This document shows positions 61,329 to 64,000 of a DNA stretch of 64,000 nucleotides, in pieces. The notes beneath the pieces were generated by a model. It saw only the letters and a program-made list of their open reading frames with translations, did not search any database and was not told the DNA's origin. This DNA comes from Acidimicrobiales bacterium. GTDB lineage: Bacteria; Actinomycetota; Acidimicrobiia; Acidimicrobiales; Poriferisodalaceae. Where the stretch lies: positions 62,001 to 126,000 of the forward strand of contig VYDH01000033.1 in assembly GCA_009843525.1 (NCBI GenBank), in the 5' to 3' direction. Every line of letters starts with the position of its first letter. Position 1 is the stretch's first letter. The position numbers and the translations under genes are program-made.

Positions 61329-62351
61329 TCAGCCGACGTGCCATTCGGCGGCCCAGAAGGCGCCCATGCCGTCGGGGTCGATGAGCGCCGCTGCTTCGTC
61401 GAGCAGCGTCCGGGCGGCAAGCGTCTCGGCCGTCGGGTTGGATCGGCTTTGTTGCCAGCGCGCCCGCGCCTCCGCTGTCATGGATTCGATACCGGACCCA
61501 ATGAGCCAATCGGCTTGGGTGTTCAACGTCGCACCGGGCGGCAGCTGGTCGAAGGCCACGTCGCAGGTGATATCCGCGGTGCCTGGCGCATGCAGCGGGT
61601 TCTGTCCACGGCGTTGGGACCGGTAGGTGCGCAGCCATTCGCTCTGCGGACGCTGTGCCAGCTCGGTGGTGCGTCGCACGCCGTAGTCGAACACCAGCAG
61701 CCGGCCTCGCTCGAGCGATCGCAGCGCCCGGCGGACCCAGACCGCTGCCTTCAGCTGCAGTGGCACGCGCGCACCTGGTGCGGCGTCCGGGGCCAACATC
61801 TCGGCCATCGCCGTCGCATCGGCTGGCGCAGGCGTCAACACCTCTGAGCTGTCCCCCGGTGAGACGTGCACCTCTCGCCAGCCGGTCGTAGAACGTTCGA
61901 GCAGTCGGAACGGCAGGTTGTCGAGCAGCTCGTTGGCGAGCACGGCGCCCACGAAAGGGCCATCGGGAAGATCCGGCGCTGCGCGGACGGGCTGGGACTC
62001 GCCGATTGCCTCCAGCGCCTCGGCGCGCTGGCGCGTCACGCGCTCGACCATCACGTACCGCAGTGCTTCGCTGCACGTCTCGACGTGCGCGAGCACATCG
62101 CTGCACAGCGTCCCGCGACCAGCGCCGCCCTCGACCACAACGAACGGGTCCGGCCGTCCCAGGTCGTCCCATGTGCGATCCAGGTATCGGGCGACGCACT
62201 GGGCGAACAGCGCGCCCAGCTCGACCGATGTGGCGAAGTCTCCGCCCCGAGCCGCCGGCCGCCCCCCGCGCACGTAGAAGCCGGAAGGGCCGTAGAGCGC
62301 CTCGTCCATGAATTCGTCGAAGCGGCGGATGTCAGGCATGGGGCTGGACAC
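61329..62351 (-). CDS. MidA/NDUFAF7-family SAM-dependent methyltransferase
   Basis: A 340-residue class I methyltransferase of the DUF185 type: DEFMDEALYGPSGFYVRG at the start, FVVVEGGAGRGTLCSDVL (~71-88, SAM loop), FVGAVLANELLDNLPFRLL (~133-151) and LLVFDYGVRRTTEL. The eukaryotic homologue NDUFAF7 methylates an arginine of a complex I core subunit during assembly. Its place 24 bases after nuoN supports the same role here (inference). The start is GTG. Confidence 0.85.
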   Translation of the reverse strand: MSSPMPDIRRFDEFMDEALYGPSGFYVRGGRPAARGGDFATSVELGALFAQCVARYLDRTWDDLGRPDPFVVVEGGAGRGTLCSDVLAHVETCSEALRYVMVERVTRQRAEALEAIGESQPVRAAPDLPDGPFVGAVLANELLDNLPFRLLERSTTGWREVHVSPGDSSEVLTPAPADATAMAEMLAPDAAPGARVPLQLKAAVWVRRALRSLERGRLLVFDYGVRRTTELAQRPQSEWLRTYRSQRRGQNPLHAPGTADITCDVAFDQLPPGATLNTQADWLIGSGIESMTAEARARWQQSRSNPTAETLAARTLLDEAAALIDPDGMGAFWAAEWHVG

Positions 62352-62375
62352 CGGGACCGTGCGCCCCGCCAGTGC

Positions 62376-64000
62376 TCAGCCGCCGAAGTGGAACGATGCG
62401 ACGTCGCCGAAGTGGCTCACCAGACCCGGGAAGACGCCGAGCGCCAGCGTGGCAATTGCCGTGATCGCCAGCGCCGCTGCCAATGCCCCGGTCATGGGAA
62501 TCTTGCCCGGAGTGAAGCGCACCATCGTGGCCTGACGGGTTTCGGTGGCCAACCACGCGTCGCCGTGCTCGTCCTGCTCGGCGGTCGCATCGGCCGAGCC
62601 GACCGCTTCGTCAAGATCGATCTCGTCGTCGCCTCCGGAATCGACCCCCAGCGCCACCGTCTCGGGCACCGGCTGGAACCACATCTGCACCAGCACCCGG
62701 GCGTAGTAGCCGAACGCAACCACTGCGTTCACCGCCACGATGACGGCGAGCACCCAGCCAGCGGGCGTGCTCGCATCGGCCAGCGCCCGGAAGATCACGA
62801 ACTTGGCGAACCAGCCGCCCGCCGGCGGTATGCCGGCCAGCGCCGCCAGGAACAGCGTCATCAGCACCGTCATGCCGGGCGCATAGCTGAACAGCCCGCC
62901 GTAGCTCGAGATCTCGCCTGAGCGGGTGCGCCGTGACACCGCCAGCACCACGCTGAACGCCCCCAGATTCATGAAGGCGTAGATGATGGCGTAGACGATG
63001 ATCGCCTCGTACGCGCTGGGCAGCACGTTGGTGGTGATGTCGGTGCCAGGGACGGTCCAGGCATCGCCCTCGAACGCCACGGCGAAGGGCACCAGCATGA
63101 AGCCGCCCTGCGCCACGCCCGAGTAGGCCAGCATCCGCACGATGTTCGTTTGGCGCAGCGCGATCAGGTTGCCCACGGTCATCGTCACCGCGGCCAGCAC
63201 CCAGAAGAACGGCTGCACGACGTCGGCGGCACCCTCGAAGGCCACGAACACCAGCGCCAGCAGCGCCACCAGGCCTGCCGCCTTCGACGCCACCGACAGG
63301 AACGCCGTGACCGGCGTGGGAGCACCCTCGTAGGTGTCGGGCGCCCACGTGTGGAACGGCACGGCCGACACCTTGAACGCGAAGCCGATCAGCACGAACA
63401 GGATCGCCACGATGACGATCGGGCTCGCGCCGTCGCCCGTCAGCGCGGCGGCAATGGTGCCGAAATCAGTGTCGCCGGCCACGCCGAACACCAGCGACAT
63501 GCCGTACAGCATCACCGCCGAGGCGAACACCCCCATCAGGTAGTACTTCAGGCCGGCCTCATTGGAACGGGGCCCGCCCTTGCGCCACGCCGCCAGCATG
63601 TACGCCGGGATCGACAGCAGCTCCAGCGCCACGAACACGCTCACCAGATCGCGCGAGCTGGCCATCATCACCATGCCCAGCAGCGAGGTCAGCAGCAGTG
63701 TGTAGTACTCGTTCTCGTAGTAGTCGCCCTCGCGCACGTAGTCGACCGACATCAGCACCACCAGGTACCCGGCCAGGATGAACAGCGCCTTGAGCACCAG
63801 CGAGAAGTCGTCGACGACGTAGGCCCCGCCGAACATGGGCCGCTCGGCGCCGTCGGCTGCCAGGGTCAGGATCGGCACCAGCGTGACCAGCAGGCCGACG
63901 CCGGTCAGCGTGGGCATGATCCGCTTGGCCTTGTCGTCGAACGCGATGTCGGCGACGGTCACCAGCGTGCCGACGGCCAGCAGGGTCAACTCGGGCGCGA
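62376..64000 (-). CDS. nuoN: NADH-quinone oxidoreductase subunit N (partial, 5' end off window)
   Basis: An antiporter-like membrane arm subunit of complex I. About 540 residues are visible with many membrane segments. Conserved blocks: VFVALELLSIPAYMLAAW, EAGLKYYLMGVFASAVMLYG, AFKVSAVPFHTWAPDTYEGAPTPVTAFLSVASK and FLAALAGIPPAGGWFAKF. The lysine in FKVSAVPFH is intact. A polar Asp/Glu-rich insertion lies near the C-terminus. The start is beyond the right edge, so this is the end of a nuo operon. Confidence 0.95.
   Translation of the reverse strand, partial: APELTLLAVGTLVTVADIAFDDKAKRIMPTLTGVGLLVTLVPILTLAADGAERPMFGGAYVVDDFSLVLKALFILAGYLVVLMSVDYVREGDYYENEYYTLLLTSLLGMVMMASSRDLVSVFVALELLSIPAYMLAAWRKGGPRSNEAGLKYYLMGVFASAVMLYGMSLVFGVAGDTDFGTIAAALTGDGASPIVIVAILFVLIGFAFKVSAVPFHTWAPDTYEGAPTPVTAFLSVASKAAGLVALLALVFVAFEGAADVVQPFFWVLAAVTMTVGNLIALRQTNIVRMLAYSGVAQGGFMLVPFAVAFEGDAWTVPGTDITTNVLPSAYEAIIVYAIIYAFMNLGAFSVVLAVSRRTRSGEISSYGGLFSYAPGMTVLMTLFLAALAGIPPAGGWFAKFVIFRALADASTPAGWVLAVIVAVNAVVAFGYYARVLVQMWFQPVPETVALGVDSGGDDEIDLDEAVGSADATAEQDEHGDAWLATETRQATMVRFTPGKIPMTGALAAALAITAIATLALGVFPGLVSHFGDVASFHFGG

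Overview
This window is high-GC DNA from a member of the Actinomycetota, possibly an Acidimicrobiia-like lineage (the class-level placement is inference). The evidence is the gene content and style: a zinc-ribbon S14, an RpoC of about 1310 residues, many GTG starts, ATGA/GTGA gene overlaps, an F420-type LLM oxidoreductase, and promoters of the form TTG-N16/17-TAGC(C/G)T. The large left half is transcribed right to left.

Left third (1-12.5 kb, minus): a long ribosomal-protein operon reading rplC-rplD-rplW-rplB-rpsS-rplV-rpsC-rplP-rpmC-rpsQ-rplN-rplX-rplE-rpsZ-rpsH-rplF-rplR-rpsE-rpmD-rplO-secY-adk-rpmJ-rpsM. rpsM runs off the left edge. The usual map and infA genes are not between adk and rpmJ. 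From 12.3 to 22.2 kb the canonical rpsJ-rplC junction is split by about 9.9 kb of non-ribosomal genes. On the minus strand, feeding toward rplC, are an MDR oxidoreductase, a fatty acid hydroxylase/sterol desaturase family protein, a GH3-family acyl-acid-amido synthetase, an enolase-superfamily enzyme and a small membrane protein. On the plus strand is a coxM-coxS-coxL-like molybdenum hydroxylase operon followed by a MoaD/ThiS-like protein.

22.1-39.2 kb (minus): the rest of the translation and transcription machinery, in transcription order tRNA-Thr, tRNA-Met, tRNA-Trp, secE, nusG, rplK, rplA, rplJ, rplL, rpoB, rpoC, rpsL, rpsG, fusA, tuf, rpsJ. I see matching promoter elements before rplJ, rpoB, rpsL, tuf and rplC. 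Short tandem duplications recur at gene ends and spacers in these operons (adk/rpmJ, rpmC, rpsS/rplV, nusG/rplK, rplJ, and the moaD/rpsJ spacer), and many ribosomal proteins have acidic or low-complexity extensions.

39.2-64 kb: accessory and house-keeping metabolism. Genes include a GNAT acetyltransferase, menB, an LLM oxidoreductase, a three-domain rhodanese beside a thiol-dioxygenase-like cupin, a GlnT/gamma-glutamylmethylamide-synthetase-type gene divergent from a coupled mgsABC (glxBCD) operon, an enoyl-CoA hydratase, a SulP transporter and an SRPBCC protein. A secreted protein gene carries an 11-base homopolymer at its 5' end, and a truncated phytanoyl-CoA dioxygenase abuts a MaoC-like gene. 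A lower-GC pair encodes a GHKL-type ATPase and a STAS-like protein. Then come an SDR, tRNA-Tyr, yajQ, htpX, an epimerase-like gene, a HAD phosphatase coupled to acs, a MidA/NDUFAF7-family methyltransferase and the 3' part of nuoN.

Gene calls rest on reading translated sequence and recognising families, with no database search. Starts were chosen from ribosome-binding sites, overlaps and family N-termini.
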